DNA of 64,000 nt from Lacticaseibacillus zeae DSM 20178 = KCTC 3804 (lineage in GTDB: Bacteria > Bacillota > Bacilli > Lactobacillales > Lactobacillaceae), in the NCBI RefSeq assembly GCF_000260435.1, contig NZ_BACQ01000022.1:1-64000 (forward strand), written 5' to 3'. The notes under the pieces were generated by a model. The model worked only from the letters and a program-made list of their open reading frames with translations. It was not told the origin of the DNA and did no database searches. This document shows, one piece after another, positions 18,586 through 27,701 of the stretch; within the stretch, counting starts at the first letter, position 1; each line of letters begins with the position of its first letter. A program made the position numbers and the translations under genes.

Positions 18586-19047
18586 ATGGCAAGCGCAAGA
18601 ATTGTATATGCCAGCCTAACCGGTAACAATGAAGACATCGCCAGTATTGTTGAAGAGGCTTTTGAAGATTTGAATGTCGATGTCACCACCACAGAAGTTT
18701 CGCAAGCCTTGGCTAGCGATTTTGAAGATGTGGATATTTGTGTGACGGCAACTTACACCTATTCGGATGTTGGTGACGGCGAGTTACCGGATGAAGCGGT
18801 TGACTTTTATGAAGAGCTTCAGGATCTCGACCTGACCGGTAAAGTATATGGCTGTTGTGGCAGCGGCGATCGGTTCTATGACGACTTTGCCACGTCTGTC
18901 GATGATTTCGACAAAGCCTTCGCCAAAACCGGCGCAACCAAGGGAGCCGAGAATGTTAAAATCGATCTTTCTCCTGAAGAAGACGATATCAAGCATCTAG
19001 AGGCCTTCACCAAACAGTTAGTCGAAAAATTCAAATCTATGCAATAA
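18586..19047 (+). CDS. Flavodoxin
   Basis: 153 residues, ATG at 18586; AGGAGG is 13 nt upstream, a rather long spacing. FMN-binding electron carrier. The phosphate loop SLTGNNEDIA (residues 10-19) is the flavodoxin signature, TYTYSDVGDGELPDEAVDFY around 55-75 gives the second FMN loop, and CCGSGDRFYDDF around 90-101 the third. Very acidic, as expected for a soluble flavodoxin. Single gene with its own promoter and leader hairpin and a strong terminator behind. Physiological partner (for example a radical-SAM activase or an oxidoreductase) is not visible here. Confidence 0.93.
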   Translation: MASARIVYASLTGNNEDIASIVEEAFEDLNVDVTTTEVSQALASDFEDVDICVTATYTYSDVGDGELPDEAVDFYEELQDLDLTGKVYGCCGSGDRFYDDFATSVDDFDKAFAKTGATKGAENVKIDLSPEEDDIKHLEAFTKQLVEKFKSMQ

Positions 19048-19060
19048 AATAAACTGAACC

Positions 19061-19096
19061 CAAAAGGCTCGCGCAGGTTGTCGCGCGAGCCTTTTA
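19061..19096. terminator. Bidirectional terminator between flavodoxin and yihY
   Basis: AAAAGGCTCGCGC / GCGCGAGCCTTTT stem in a convergent gap, with T-rich ends on both strands. Confidence 0.88.
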
Positions 19097-19124
19097 TTGT
19101 GCCGCTGAAGGCAAATTGAATTCA

Positions 19125-20126
19125 TTAGGATTCCTCTTTTGGCCGCGGCGTTTTTACCCGCCGCTTCACAAAGTCGTGGACTTTTCCCTTACTGCGATGA
19201 AGCCGACCGATGAAATACTCTGCCGTCAGCGCATTGATGACCGCGCCCCACAGCAAGACCAGCGCCGAGAAATTCAGCCATAACATAATCGCAATAAACG
19301 TGCCAATAGTGCCGTACGACAGGTAACGGGTGCCAAAATAGTGCATGTATAACGAAAACGCCTGGGCAATCAAAAGCCAGCCAATCACCGTGAACGCCGT
19401 GCCGGGCAGCACCGTCCATATTTTGATTTTGACATTCGGTAAAAAGTAATCAAGAAACATAATGATGATGAATAATGCGGTAACGGTCACCGGCCAACGT
19501 AAGGTATTAAATGTTTTTAGCCAATCATCGTTCAGCCGCAACAAAGGAATCAGCCATTCGAGAAATTGGCGGCCAAATGCAAAGGCAATCAAAATCGTGC
19601 CCATCACAATAATCAGCATGAAAGTCATGAGCATCGACAACAGCCGTTGAATAATGAAGTTTTGTGTGGCGTCCACACCATAAACCTGATTAAAGCCCAT
19701 CTTCAGGCCATTCACGCCTAGGCTAGCGGCCCACAATGTGGCGACCGCACCGATTCCCAATAACCCGCCACTACTTGTGTTCAATAAATTGGCAATCACC
19801 GGATCGAGCCACTTCATCACATTCGAAGGCACCGCCTGTGTCAAATAAGTTGCTAAACTACGGTAAGTCAGCCCCAGGTATGGCAAGGCGTTGGCAACAA
19901 ATAAGATTAAGGGAAAGAGCGATAATAACGCATAGTAAGCGATAGCCGCCGCACTTTGGCCGATATTGGATTCAGCCACACGATTCATTGCCAAGCGGAC
20001 AAAGACCCAAAACTTGGTCCGGCGCGGCAACTTCATCTCTGCTAATGCCATCTGGCCCGAACGGATCATGGCCTGTTGCTCCGTTGAAAGTAACGGTCGT
20101 TTTTTACGATGATTTTTCCGCGCCAT
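19125..20126 (-). CDS. YihY/BrkB family inner-membrane protein
   Basis: 333 residues with about six membrane helices (first near residues 60-85, last near 285-310). The family hallmark SAAAIAYYALLSLFPLILF and the late segment YLSYGTIGTFIAIMLWLNFS are clear. The N-terminus is basic (KNHRKKRP) and the C-terminus ends in a basic tail followed by EES. The family was once called ribonuclease BN by mistake; its true function is unknown. Monocistronic, ATG at 20126 after AAGGAGGG. Confidence 0.9.
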   Translation of the reverse strand: MARKNHRKKRPLLSTEQQAMIRSGQMALAEMKLPRRTKFWVFVRLAMNRVAESNIGQSAAAIAYYALLSLFPLILFVANALPYLGLTYRSLATYLTQAVPSNVMKWLDPVIANLLNTSSGGLLGIGAVATLWAASLGVNGLKMGFNQVYGVDATQNFIIQRLLSMLMTFMLIIVMGTILIAFAFGRQFLEWLIPLLRLNDDWLKTFNTLRWPVTVTALFIIIMFLDYFLPNVKIKIWTVLPGTAFTVIGWLLIAQAFSLYMHYFGTRYLSYGTIGTFIAIMLWLNFSALVLLWGAVINALTAEYFIGRLHRSKGKVHDFVKRRVKTPRPKEES

Positions 20127-20262
20127 GCTTTACCCTCCTTCCCAGCCAATGATTAAGGCTCTCTTTAATTTTGCCAGAGTTAATCTAGTAAAAACAAGCA
20201 AAACATATTTTGATTCATAAATCATTTGAATAATGACAATCTTCAAAATGGCGCCTCGCCGA

Positions 20263-21639
20263 TCACGCCAGAAGATGGGTGTCAACTGCACGGAGAAAAG
20301 CTGAATAATCGGCTTTAACCTGATTTAAATACCACTTGCTCCACCGCTGAACCGCGCTGTCGAAATGCTTATCCAGATAACCGGTGACGACTGCTGCCTG
20401 CGGTGTTTGGGCATGCGCCATCGCCAAAAGGTAGGCCGTAATCTGGGTATAATACTGAAATTCAGTGAAGTTGAGTTCCTCCAGATCCACCGATCCTTTC
20501 ATATCCCGAAACTGGCGAACATAATAACTTTTATCGCCGACATTAAACCAGCCTAAAAAAGGGTCAGAAGCTTTTTGAAGAATCATCTGGGCGGCAATGA
20601 TTCGCTGCCCTTGACTGACTTCCTGTTGCAAAGTCATGCGTTCGGTATGCGGCAACAGTTCCTGCCGTGGCGGCAATGCTTCCTTGACTTGCAGCACTAT
20701 ATGGCCGCCGCCTAAGCCGCTGAGCAAAACCAAGTAGCAGTTCGTCCCGAAGCTGCCAATGCCGACACTATGATGAATGATATCTGTAATCCGATACTGG
20801 CTTAACAAAACCAGAATATCCGCGCGGGTGGTCTTGCGATACTGGGTAAACCCATCGTAAATCGCCTGGTAAGTTGCTTGGTCAAGCCGCACGGAACTCG
20901 GCGGATCGTCTTTGAACCGCATGTGGCCATCATCAGTTGTCAGGGTATATTTTTTAACGACAGAATCATTATTGCGTTTTGTCGCTTTTTTAACGAATTT
21001 CGCCAACAATTGCGAGTCTTCTGCGCCGGGAATTTCCTGCATCAGGTGCTTGACTTCAGTGGATTGATAGAAGCGGTCCAAGGCACCGAGCTTGAACAGG
21101 TCCCGTAAGGTTTTGCGATAAATGCTGGCATCGGTTTGCACGAGCTCATCTAGCTTATCGGCCGCAAACCCCTGCTGATCGCCAAGCAGATAAACACTGG
21201 TCAGTAGACGTTTGATGTCAAACTCAAAACTATTAATCTGGGCTTCGTCAAAGTCATTGAGGTCGAACAGCAAATTCCGTTCCGGTGAGGCGTAAAAGCC
21301 GAAGTTTTGTAAATGCGCATCGCCATCGATTAACAGATTGATCCCGGATTTCTCTCCTTGACGCAGATCATAGGCCATCAGTTCGGCAGTGCCACGGAAA
21401 AAGGCCGCCTGCGATGCTCCCATGCGCTGGTGACGCATCGGCAATAGCGATTCCGTCAAATTTTGTTCCACACTATTAATAAACTGAACCGGATCACGAT
21501 TAATTTTACTAACAGCAGCGAGGCTCTCAATCGGGGCGGTCTCCCGAATCTTTTTCCCGGTCTCCTTCAAATCATCAATCGTATACTTGGCTGCGACTCG
21601 CTCGCGCAATAAATCTTTAATGTCTGATGAACTTCCCAT
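20263..21639 (-). CDS. DUF2252 family protein
   Basis: 458 residues. Family motifs are seen in order: FFRGTAELMAYDL (about 85-97), LIDGDAHLQNFGFY (about 103-116), LLFDLNDFDEAQINSFEFD (about 122-140) and RLLTSVYLL. The GDxHxxNF and DxxDFDE pattern recalls aminoglycoside phosphotransferase-like kinases, so a kinase-like fold is a fair inference, but no substrate is established. Soluble. Single gene; a bidirectional terminator lies upstream between it and the TetR gene, so the two are not cotranscribed. Confidence 0.85.
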   Translation of the reverse strand: MGSSSDIKDLLRERVAAKYTIDDLKETGKKIRETAPIESLAAVSKINRDPVQFINSVEQNLTESLLPMRHQRMGASQAAFFRGTAELMAYDLRQGEKSGINLLIDGDAHLQNFGFYASPERNLLFDLNDFDEAQINSFEFDIKRLLTSVYLLGDQQGFAADKLDELVQTDASIYRKTLRDLFKLGALDRFYQSTEVKHLMQEIPGAEDSQLLAKFVKKATKRNNDSVVKKYTLTTDDGHMRFKDDPPSSVRLDQATYQAIYDGFTQYRKTTRADILVLLSQYRITDIIHHSVGIGSFGTNCYLVLLSGLGGGHIVLQVKEALPPRQELLPHTERMTLQQEVSQGQRIIAAQMILQKASDPFLGWFNVGDKSYYVRQFRDMKGSVDLEELNFTEFQYYTQITAYLLAMAHAQTPQAAVVTGYLDKHFDSAVQRWSKWYLNQVKADYSAFLRAVDTHLLA

Positions 21640-21754
21640 AGCTGACTCCTTCTTGGTTTAGGTGCCGTCCGTTTCATTTTGATAGGATAACACTTGGTAA
21701 GTCAAAAGTAGCGCATTGTTGCGCGGTTTTCCAGTGTTGTGAGCGCCGAAGCAA

Positions 21755-21811
21755 CAAAAAAACCTGCTTGCATGCGGTCTTACAATGGCCAGTTGGCAAG
21801 CAGGTTTTTAT
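21755..21811 (-). terminator. Terminator of the TetR-family gene
   Basis: AAAACCTGCTTGC / GCAAGCAGGTTTTT stem-loop with T-runs on both sides, just after the minus-strand regulator gene. Confidence 0.85.
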
Positions 21812-21869
21812 TCACATTAGTTTATAGACAACATGACGCACGGAAAAACGATGTTCCCCAGTTTATCGT

Positions 21870-22478
21870 TTAATATCCTTGTGCGATTTGGGCTTTTTCA
21901 AACCATGAGATTCGCGGGTCGTCTGAAAACCGACCATTAACAATAAAGTCTTGCGTCACAGCGGTTAAAATGTCGACCATTTGATCGCGGGTGATATCGA
22001 TGAAGCCCGGTGCCATCAAATTAGCAATCCCGGTCGCAACAATCCATACCCCACAAATCGTGTTGCGCAATTGCGCTTCGCTTAAGTTTTTGGCAGGTTC
22101 ATAAGCATCAAAGACGCGCATAGCCGTACTCATTGCATATTCGCGCATCTCGTCAACCCCAAAATGATCTTCAACAAAAACCGCGCGGTAAAGCGGACGA
22201 TTCTCTAGTGCAAAGTAAATGTAAGCCAACCCCAAGTCAACAACCGGATCATTCGTATAATGCTTCGCCATCTTCAATGCCAACAGTTCTTTGATTCGAT
22301 CCATGACGGCTTGCTTTAATTCAGCCATATTCTTGAATTCTAAATAAATCGGCTGGGTTGAGCAGTTCATCTTCTTCGCAATATTCCGTGCGGTAAAACT
22401 CTTAAAGCCTTGTTCCACGACCAGATCATATGCTGCATTGAGAATCTGATCATGCGTGATAGTTTTCTTTCGTGCCAT
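21870..22478 (-). CDS. TetR/AcrR family transcriptional regulator
   Basis: 202 residues. N-terminal helix-turn-helix at about 8-52: ITHDQILNAAYDLVVEQGF then FTARNIAKKMNCSTQPIYLEF, the typical TetR recognition pattern with a Tyr near the end. The C-terminal ligand domain has no close assignment. It is divergent from the M29 aminopeptidase gene with about 275 bp between them; this gap contains AAAGTTATTTAAAACTAACTT, an imperfect palindrome near 22500-22521 that could be its operator. Target and ligand are unknown. Confidence 0.87.
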   Translation of the reverse strand: MARKKTITHDQILNAAYDLVVEQGFKSFTARNIAKKMNCSTQPIYLEFKNMAELKQAVMDRIKELLALKMAKHYTNDPVVDLGLAYIYFALENRPLYRAVFVEDHFGVDEMREYAMSTAMRVFDAYEPAKNLSEAQLRNTICGVWIVATGIANLMAPGFIDITRDQMVDILTAVTQDFIVNGRFSDDPRISWFEKAQIAQGY

Positions 22479-22753
22479 ATTGTTCCCCTTACTTTCTTTA
22501 AAAGTTATTTAAAACTAACTTGCACACAACTAAATTTTAGGCACTTGGGGCAACATCTCCACTCCAAAAGATATACCCCGTGCCTTGCTGTTATTTTACC
22601 AGAGATGAAAGCATAAAGGAACAGAATTCATAAAGAAATTTCAGTTTTTCTTAATTTATTTTGACATTTTTTGATACCAGCCCGAGGCATCTTACGTCAG
22701 TCAGCGATCTGACTATGGTAAACTGTTGCCAAACTACTTGGAGGGATCCCATT

Positions 22754-23989
22754 ATGCCATTAGCCAACTTTAACGAAAAGCTTAAACAATACGCCGATCT
22801 GGCGGTGGACATTGGTGTTGCCGTCAAACCCGGCGATACCGTCTATTTGCAGATTGCCGTGGACCAGGCCCCGCTTGCCCGCCTGATTGTTGCCGCCGCT
22901 TATCAACGCGGTGCGGCGGAAGTTCAGGTTCAGTGGTCTGACGATACGCTCAAACGTCTGGACATGGCACATATGGCCGAGGACCGCCTCTTCAATATTC
23001 CGCCTTTTGTTAAAGGCCAATTTGATTACTGGGTCGATCACCAAGCCAAACGGATCACCGTCATCTCGAGTGACCCGGACAATTTAGCCGCCATTGATCC
23101 GGCAAGAATTGCCAACTATCAGGAAGCTTTCACGAAAGCCTACCAACGCCTGATGAACGCCATCAGCTCAATGAGCATTAGCTGGACGATTATCGGTGCC
23201 GCCAGTCCAGCATGGGCGCAGAAAGTTTTCCCTGACGCCAAAACGCCGCAAGAAGCAACTGACCGGTTGTGGGAAGCGATTTTCAAAACTACCCGCATTG
23301 ACCAGCCTGATCCAGAAGCCGCTTGGAAAACGCACGATCAGAAATTGAGCGCAAAGGCGAAATGGCTGACGAATGAACAATTTGATCAACTGCATTACAT
23401 GGCGCCGGGGACGGATTTGGTCGTTGGCTTGCCAAAGAATCACATTTGGAAGGGCGGTGGCGCCTTCAATCCGCGCGGCGAAGAATTCATGGCCAACATG
23501 CCAACGGAAGAAGTCTTCACGGCTCCGGATTTCCGGCGAATCGACGGCACAGTTGTTTCGACCAAGCCCCTTAGCTACACCGGCCAGATCCTGGAAGGCA
23601 TGCAATTTACGTTTAAAAACGGGCAAGTTGTGAACGCCCATGCCGATCGGGGGAATGATGTTTTGCAAAACCTACTCAAAACGCCTGGCGCCCGTTCACT
23701 AGGCGAAGTGTCGCTGGTGCCGGATCCATCCCCCATCTCGCAATCCGGGCTTATTTTCTTCAATACCCTTTATGACGAAAATGCGTCAGATCACATGGCA
23801 CTCGGCCAAGCCTATCCATTTTCGGTCAAAGACGGCATGGCAATGAACGCCGAACAACGAAGGACGGCAGGCTTAAATCAAAGCCCTACCCATGTTGACT
23901 TCATGATGGGCTCCGCCAACATGAACATTGACGGCATTAAACCCGACGGCACTGTGGTACCCATCTTCCGCAACGGCGACTGGGCATAG
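22754..23989 (+). CDS. pepS: Aminopeptidase, M29 family (PepS/AmpS type)
   Basis: 411 residues from the ATG at 22754, chosen for GGAGGG 8 nt upstream; the frame opens earlier without SD. M29 enzymes are cobalt/zinc/magnesium-dependent cytoplasmic aminopeptidases that trim peptides; PepS of lactic acid bacteria prefers Arg and aromatic N-termini. Conserved pieces include VAVKPGDTVYLQIAVDQAPL near the N-terminus, DLVVGLPKNHIWKGG, NMPTEEVFTAPD (metal-ligand Glu), GARSLGEVSLV (second Glu), FFNTLYDENASDHMALGQAY (ligand His) and HVDFMMGS with MNIDG (final His and Asp). All expected ligands appear present. Monocistronic. Confidence 0.92.
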   Translation: MPLANFNEKLKQYADLAVDIGVAVKPGDTVYLQIAVDQAPLARLIVAAAYQRGAAEVQVQWSDDTLKRLDMAHMAEDRLFNIPPFVKGQFDYWVDHQAKRITVISSDPDNLAAIDPARIANYQEAFTKAYQRLMNAISSMSISWTIIGAASPAWAQKVFPDAKTPQEATDRLWEAIFKTTRIDQPDPEAAWKTHDQKLSAKAKWLTNEQFDQLHYMAPGTDLVVGLPKNHIWKGGGAFNPRGEEFMANMPTEEVFTAPDFRRIDGTVVSTKPLSYTGQILEGMQFTFKNGQVVNAHADRGNDVLQNLLKTPGARSLGEVSLVPDPSPISQSGLIFFNTLYDENASDHMALGQAYPFSVKDGMAMNAEQRRTAGLNQSPTHVDFMMGSANMNIDGIKPDGTVVPIFRNGDWA

Positions 23990-24011
23990 TGTCCAGCATC
24001 ATAGCAGCGTT

Positions 24012-24071
24012 TAAAAAAACCGAATCAAAGCATTTTGCAACAATTGCGAAAATGCCTTGGTTCGGTTTTTG
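24012..24071. terminator. Bidirectional terminator between pepS and recQ
   Basis: Long stem AAAAAACCGAATCAAAGCATTTTGC / GCGAAAATGCCTTGGTTCGG ending in TTTTT, in a convergent gap. Confidence 0.88.
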
Positions 24072-24085
24072 ATTGAAACACAGTG

Positions 24086-25867
24086 TCATGCTTTTTCCGG
24101 TTGGATCGCTTTTAAAACGTCCAAAAAGATTTGCCCGTATTTATCGAGTTTAGCTTGGCCGACGCCTTTGACCGCCAAAAATTCATCCATCGTTTGCGGC
24201 ATTGCGCTGCCGATTGCCTTTAGCGTTTTATCCGAGAAGATCATATAAGGCGGCAAGTGCTGTTGCTCTGCCAACTGGCGCCGAGTACTGCGCAATTCCT
24301 GGAAGACCGTGTCGTCAACTTCCAGTGTTTGCTTCGCTTTCTGCGCGGTTTTCTGGAAAACAGTTGCCTGGCCGCGTAAAACTTCGGCTCCTTTGGCGGT
24401 AAGCCCAAGTGTCGGATACTGGCCGCCGCGAGTTTCGAGATACCCGCCAGCTGTCAAAAAGTCGATAAATGTCGTGATATCACGCTGTCGCCGATTTTTC
24501 ATCAAGCCGTATGTAGACAGCTGATCCAGGTGAAACGACAAGACGCGCTGATTGTGCGCACCTGCGAGCACTTGGGCAACGACGCCTTTGCCGAATCGTT
24601 CGTGCAACCGTACGACACATGACAACACCTTCTGTGCATCAATGGTCACGTCAACCGATTCGCGATCATCAAGACAATTGGAGCAGCGTCCGCATGGCTT
24701 GGTTCCTGTTTGCCCAAAATAATCCAAAATGAACTGTTGTAGACACTGATCGGTATTGGCATAACGTTCCATTGTTTTTAGCTTGTCATATTGCCGCTCT
24801 TTGTGGGCCTCGTCACCTTCGGATTGGTCAATGAAGAACCGTTGCACCTGTAAATCTTGCGGTTTGAACAACAAAATGGCTTCACTTGGCAAGCCATCTC
24901 GTCCGGCCCGCCCAGCTTCTTGATAATAAGACTCAAGATCTTTGGGAATTTGTGCATGAATCACGAAACGAACGTTACTTTTATCAATACCCATTCCAAA
25001 TGCGTTCGTCGCAATCATAATCGGCTTACGATCAAACAGAAAATCTTCTTGATTGGTTGCCCGCTGCTTTTCAGTCATACCGGCGTGATACTTTGCCACC
25101 GGTAATTTTTTATGTTCCAAAAATGTATAAAGGCGATCCACCTCTTTGCGAGTGCTCGCGTAAATAATGCCGGATTGGTCGGCATTAAGTTTAAGATAGT
25201 CCAATAAATAACGATCTTCGTCCTGATCACGAACCACTTTAAAGCTAAGGTTATCGCGTTCAAATCCGGTATTAATGACCCCATCATCCGGAATCATCAG
25301 ACGTTGACAAATATCCTGACTGACCCGCGGTGTAGCGGTTGCAGTCAAGGCAATTACAGGCGGATGTGCCGGCAACTGGGCAGCAACCTGGGCAAGATTC
25401 AGATAACTCGGCCGGAAATCATGGCCCCACTGCGAAATACAATGGGCTTCATCAATGGCAAAAAGCGCCACATGCGTCGCGGCAAGTTGCTGCACAAACC
25501 AATCGTTGTCAAATCGTTCCGGAGCCACATACAACAATTTGATCTGCCCCGATTTTGCCTGATTCAGTCGCTCATTAATTGTCTGATAATCAAGGGTGCT
25601 GTTGATAAATGTCGCTGGAATATCATTGTCATTTAAAGCGTCAACCTGATCCTTCATCAAGGCAATCAAAGGCGACACCACCAATGTCAATCCTGGCAGT
25701 AACATAGCCGGCACCTGATAGCACAACGACTTACCACCACCGGTCGGCATCACGACTAAGGTGCTTTCTCCCGCCATCACGCGATCAATTGCCTGTTTTT
25801 GGCCGGTTCGAAAATGATCGTAACCGAATTTTTCTTTTAAAATCGTCGTTGGTTGCGTGACAACCAT
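24086..25867 (-). CDS. recQ: ATP-dependent DNA helicase RecQ
   Basis: 593 residues. 3'-5' DNA helicase for recombination and fork repair. SF2 motifs: Walker A PTGGGKS (about 42-48), IDEAHCISQWGHDFRPSY (about 137-154) holding the DEAH box and the RecQ aromatic loop, TATATP, and YQEAGRAGRDG motif VI. The RQC zinc site has cysteines in CLQQFILDYFG then CGRCSNC (about 360-395), and an HRDC domain with FSDKTLKAIGSAMP ends the protein. Full length; start ATG with AGGAGG about 9 nt upstream. Monocistronic. Confidence 0.95.
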   Translation of the reverse strand: MVVTQPTTILKEKFGYDHFRTGQKQAIDRVMAGESTLVVMPTGGGKSLCYQVPAMLLPGLTLVVSPLIALMKDQVDALNDNDIPATFINSTLDYQTINERLNQAKSGQIKLLYVAPERFDNDWFVQQLAATHVALFAIDEAHCISQWGHDFRPSYLNLAQVAAQLPAHPPVIALTATATPRVSQDICQRLMIPDDGVINTGFERDNLSFKVVRDQDEDRYLLDYLKLNADQSGIIYASTRKEVDRLYTFLEHKKLPVAKYHAGMTEKQRATNQEDFLFDRKPIMIATNAFGMGIDKSNVRFVIHAQIPKDLESYYQEAGRAGRDGLPSEAILLFKPQDLQVQRFFIDQSEGDEAHKERQYDKLKTMERYANTDQCLQQFILDYFGQTGTKPCGRCSNCLDDRESVDVTIDAQKVLSCVVRLHERFGKGVVAQVLAGAHNQRVLSFHLDQLSTYGLMKNRRQRDITTFIDFLTAGGYLETRGGQYPTLGLTAKGAEVLRGQATVFQKTAQKAKQTLEVDDTVFQELRSTRRQLAEQQHLPPYMIFSDKTLKAIGSAMPQTMDEFLAVKGVGQAKLDKYGQIFLDVLKAIQPEKA

Positions 25868-25989
25868 ACTTGTCCTCCTAACCGGTTTTGCTTGCCCTAA
25901 TTATAGATTTTGATAACGATGGCAGATACCCTTTTCAAAAGTATCAACTTAGACATGTTACACCATCCAACTGCCGCTAATGATCACGT

Positions 25990-26712
25990 TCAAAGCAAAT
26001 TAACCACAAACCAAATAACCAAACTAAAGCCTAACACCATCAAATCAAGTAACAATAAATTCAAATTCAATAAAGTCCACCACGCGAAGCCCGCTGGCCA
26101 GAACGTGAGGAAGAGACAGAAAATGACGATAGTGCCTAAAAACGCAACCGGCGCACTTTGCCACATATTCTGCAGGTCGCGGTGCGATAAAGCGACCCCT
26201 GGCGTCAAAATCAGGGTTACGACTAGAAAAATAGCCAGCCACTGCCAGTTAATCACCACCATGCTGCGCATCATGACCCATTTTTCGCTGAGACTCGATG
26301 AAGCCGCCAGCACTTCCCACACCTGATTGCCTGCCGGGAAAAACGCCCACCGGCCAAGGACTAGCAAAACAACGCTGATACCCCAAACCGGTGCGCTGCT
26401 GGATAAAAACAACCCTAGCTGGGCCAGCGGATCATGCCGATCATACCGCAAACTGACATGTGCGGCGCTGCCTTGCAACGGATCAGCTCGCAACGAAAAA
26501 TTCGTCACCTGCAAGCCAAATAATCGTGCAACCGCCGCATGCAACAACTCGTGAACAAAAATGCCTGGCTTCATGTACCAGATTTGCGTGTTAGATCGGC
26601 CAGCATGATTGACCATTGCTTGAACGGTTGCGCCGTTAACCGCGCTGATCAGCAGGATGCCACCAATGAAGATCAACCAGCCGGGGACATAAACATTCAT
26701 AAAAGCCTGCAT
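25990..26712 (-). CDS. Integral membrane protein with HExxH motif, putative metalloprotease
   Basis: 240 residues, ATG at 26712 with AGGAGG upstream. I do not recognise a named family. About five or six hydrophobic segments cover most of the chain (near 11-32, 90-118, 155-176, 190-236). GIFVHELLHAAVARLFG at about residues 50-66 has a zincin-like HExxH directly after the first helix, the arrangement of site-2-type (M50) or DUF3267-like membrane proteases. A second Asp ligand motif is not obvious. It could be an inactive relative. It lies alone between recQ and a repeat-filled gap. Confidence 0.6.
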   Translation of the reverse strand: MQAFMNVYVPGWLIFIGGILLISAVNGATVQAMVNHAGRSNTQIWYMKPGIFVHELLHAAVARLFGLQVTNFSLRADPLQGSAAHVSLRYDRHDPLAQLGLFLSSSAPVWGISVVLLVLGRWAFFPAGNQVWEVLAASSSLSEKWVMMRSMVVINWQWLAIFLVVTLILTPGVALSHRDLQNMWQSAPVAFLGTIVIFCLFLTFWPAGFAWWTLLNLNLLLLDLMVLGFSLVIWFVVNLL

Positions 26713-26840
26713 GTGGGCATCCTCCTTTAGTGTGAACGGAAGGTCGAAATATGTTTATTTGCGCAAGATTAAGGGTATCAGTTCTTAGACGCAGTATTCA
26801 AAGGCAAGCCCGTTTAAGGAAAGTTTGTCCGATACTACCG

Positions 26841-26912
26841 CGAACGCGCTCACTGGCGCAGAAATCTACGTGTAAGGATCTCAGGCGCAATGGCCAAGAC
26901 CGGGCCATGGTA
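26841..26912. repeat. Dispersed long-hairpin repeat, partial copy B'
   Basis: Left arm only: GCGAACGCGCTCACTGGCGC, AGAAATCTACGTGTAAGGAT and a short GGCC-AAGACC-GGCC loop. The right arm is missing. It sits just beside full copy B. Confidence 0.65.
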
Positions 26913-26925
26913 CCGACACTGCCGT

Positions 26926-27050
26926 GAAAACGCGCTCGCAGGCCCAGAAACCTACACATAAGGACCTCAGACCTAAATGGCCAAAGACCAGCCATTTAGG
27001 TCTGAGGCCACTTATGCTCCGGTTTCTAACCGGGCCTGTTCGCGCTCTAA
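26926..27050. repeat. Dispersed long-hairpin intergenic repeat, copy B
   Basis: Arms GGACCTCAGACCTAAATGGCC and GGCCATTTAGGTCTGAGGCC flank a short loop; outer arms AGAAACCTACACATAAGG and CTTATGCTCCGGTTTCT pair less perfectly. The inner stem sequence differs from copy A yet is perfectly self-complementary. Ends directly at the tRNA terminator. Confidence 0.85.
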
Positions 27051-27081
27051 CAAAAAGCACAGCCTCTTGACTGTGCTTTTG
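27051..27081 (-). terminator. Terminator of tRNA-Arg
   Basis: Minus-strand hairpin AAAAGCACAG / CTGTGCTTTT with T-run, a few bases after the tRNA 3' end. Confidence 0.8.
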
Positions 27082-27083
27082 AC

Positions 27084-27157
27084 TGTGCCCTATCGGAATT
27101 GAACCGATGACCTGCCGCTTAGGAGGCGGCCGCTCTATCCTGCTGAGCTAAGGGCAC
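27084..27157 (-). tRNA. tRNA-Arg (anticodon CCT)
   Basis: 74 nt cloverleaf on the minus strand. Acceptor GTGCCCT pairs with AGGGCAC plus discriminator A; D arm AGCTCAGCAGGATAGAGC; anticodon stem GCCGC/GCGGC enclosing the loop CTCCTAA with anticodon CCT, which reads AGG; T arm ATCGGTTCGATTCCGAT. CCA is not encoded. Confidence 0.96.
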
Positions 27158-27258
27158 CAGACAACGTCAATTATGCCAAAAGCCGCAGCGCAATTCAAAT
27201 GCATTCTGCATGTTAACTGCTAATAGTGGTCATTGATCATTGTCTTTTAGCTTACTTG

Positions 27259-27681
27259 TTATGCAGTTCGATACGACCGTTCAATCGAGTCGAGCATTCT
27301 CCCAACGTTACGTCGGCGTTTGTGGCCAACCAGAAGTTCCGTGACCATCTGTTTGAGCTGTGCAACCCAGTTGATCGGCTGAACGGTTTCACTCACCTGA
27401 ACGCGACTAGCTGCAGCACTCAATGGCGTGATCAAATAACGGACTTTGAACCGTGAGAAACGCGTCATTGTCAGCATCGCAAATTCGCGATTGATCACAT
27501 TTTGTGTGACTTTCACCTGTGCCCATTCACCATCAGGAAACTGCTTGCGGTAGGTAAAACCACCAAGCTCAGCCATATCAACTGGCTGATGGCCTGCTGC
27601 GATAATATCAGCTTGGACCGGCGCTACGATTTTACTATATAAAAATGCTGCCGGTGTCTGTAATGTCTTTTCAATTTTCAT
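27259..27681 (-). CDS. DUF3284 family protein
   Basis: 140 residues from the ATG at 27681 (GAGAGG about 10 nt upstream); the longer frame runs into repeat copy C and is rejected. Fits the DUF3284 family: short alpha/beta proteins starting KIEKTLQTPAAFLYSKI, with FTYRKQFPDGEWAQVKV and VQPINWVAQLKQM. DUF3284 genes are frequently found in lactose/cellobiose-type PTS operons, and a PTS IIA gene lies just upstream here. Function unknown; a sugar-PTS accessory role is inference from context. Confidence 0.72.
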   Translation of the reverse strand: MKIEKTLQTPAAFLYSKIVAPVQADIIAAGHQPVDMAELGGFTYRKQFPDGEWAQVKVTQNVINREFAMLTMTRFSRFKVRYLITPLSAAASRVQVSETVQPINWVAQLKQMVTELLVGHKRRRNVGRMLDSIERSYRTA

Positions 27682-27701
27682 GGGGATTACCTCTCTTACT
27701 T

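Noticed and set aside
23168-23668. 166-codon frame opposite pepS
   Set aside because: Antisense shadow of the M29 aminopeptidase; the sense frame has all family motifs.
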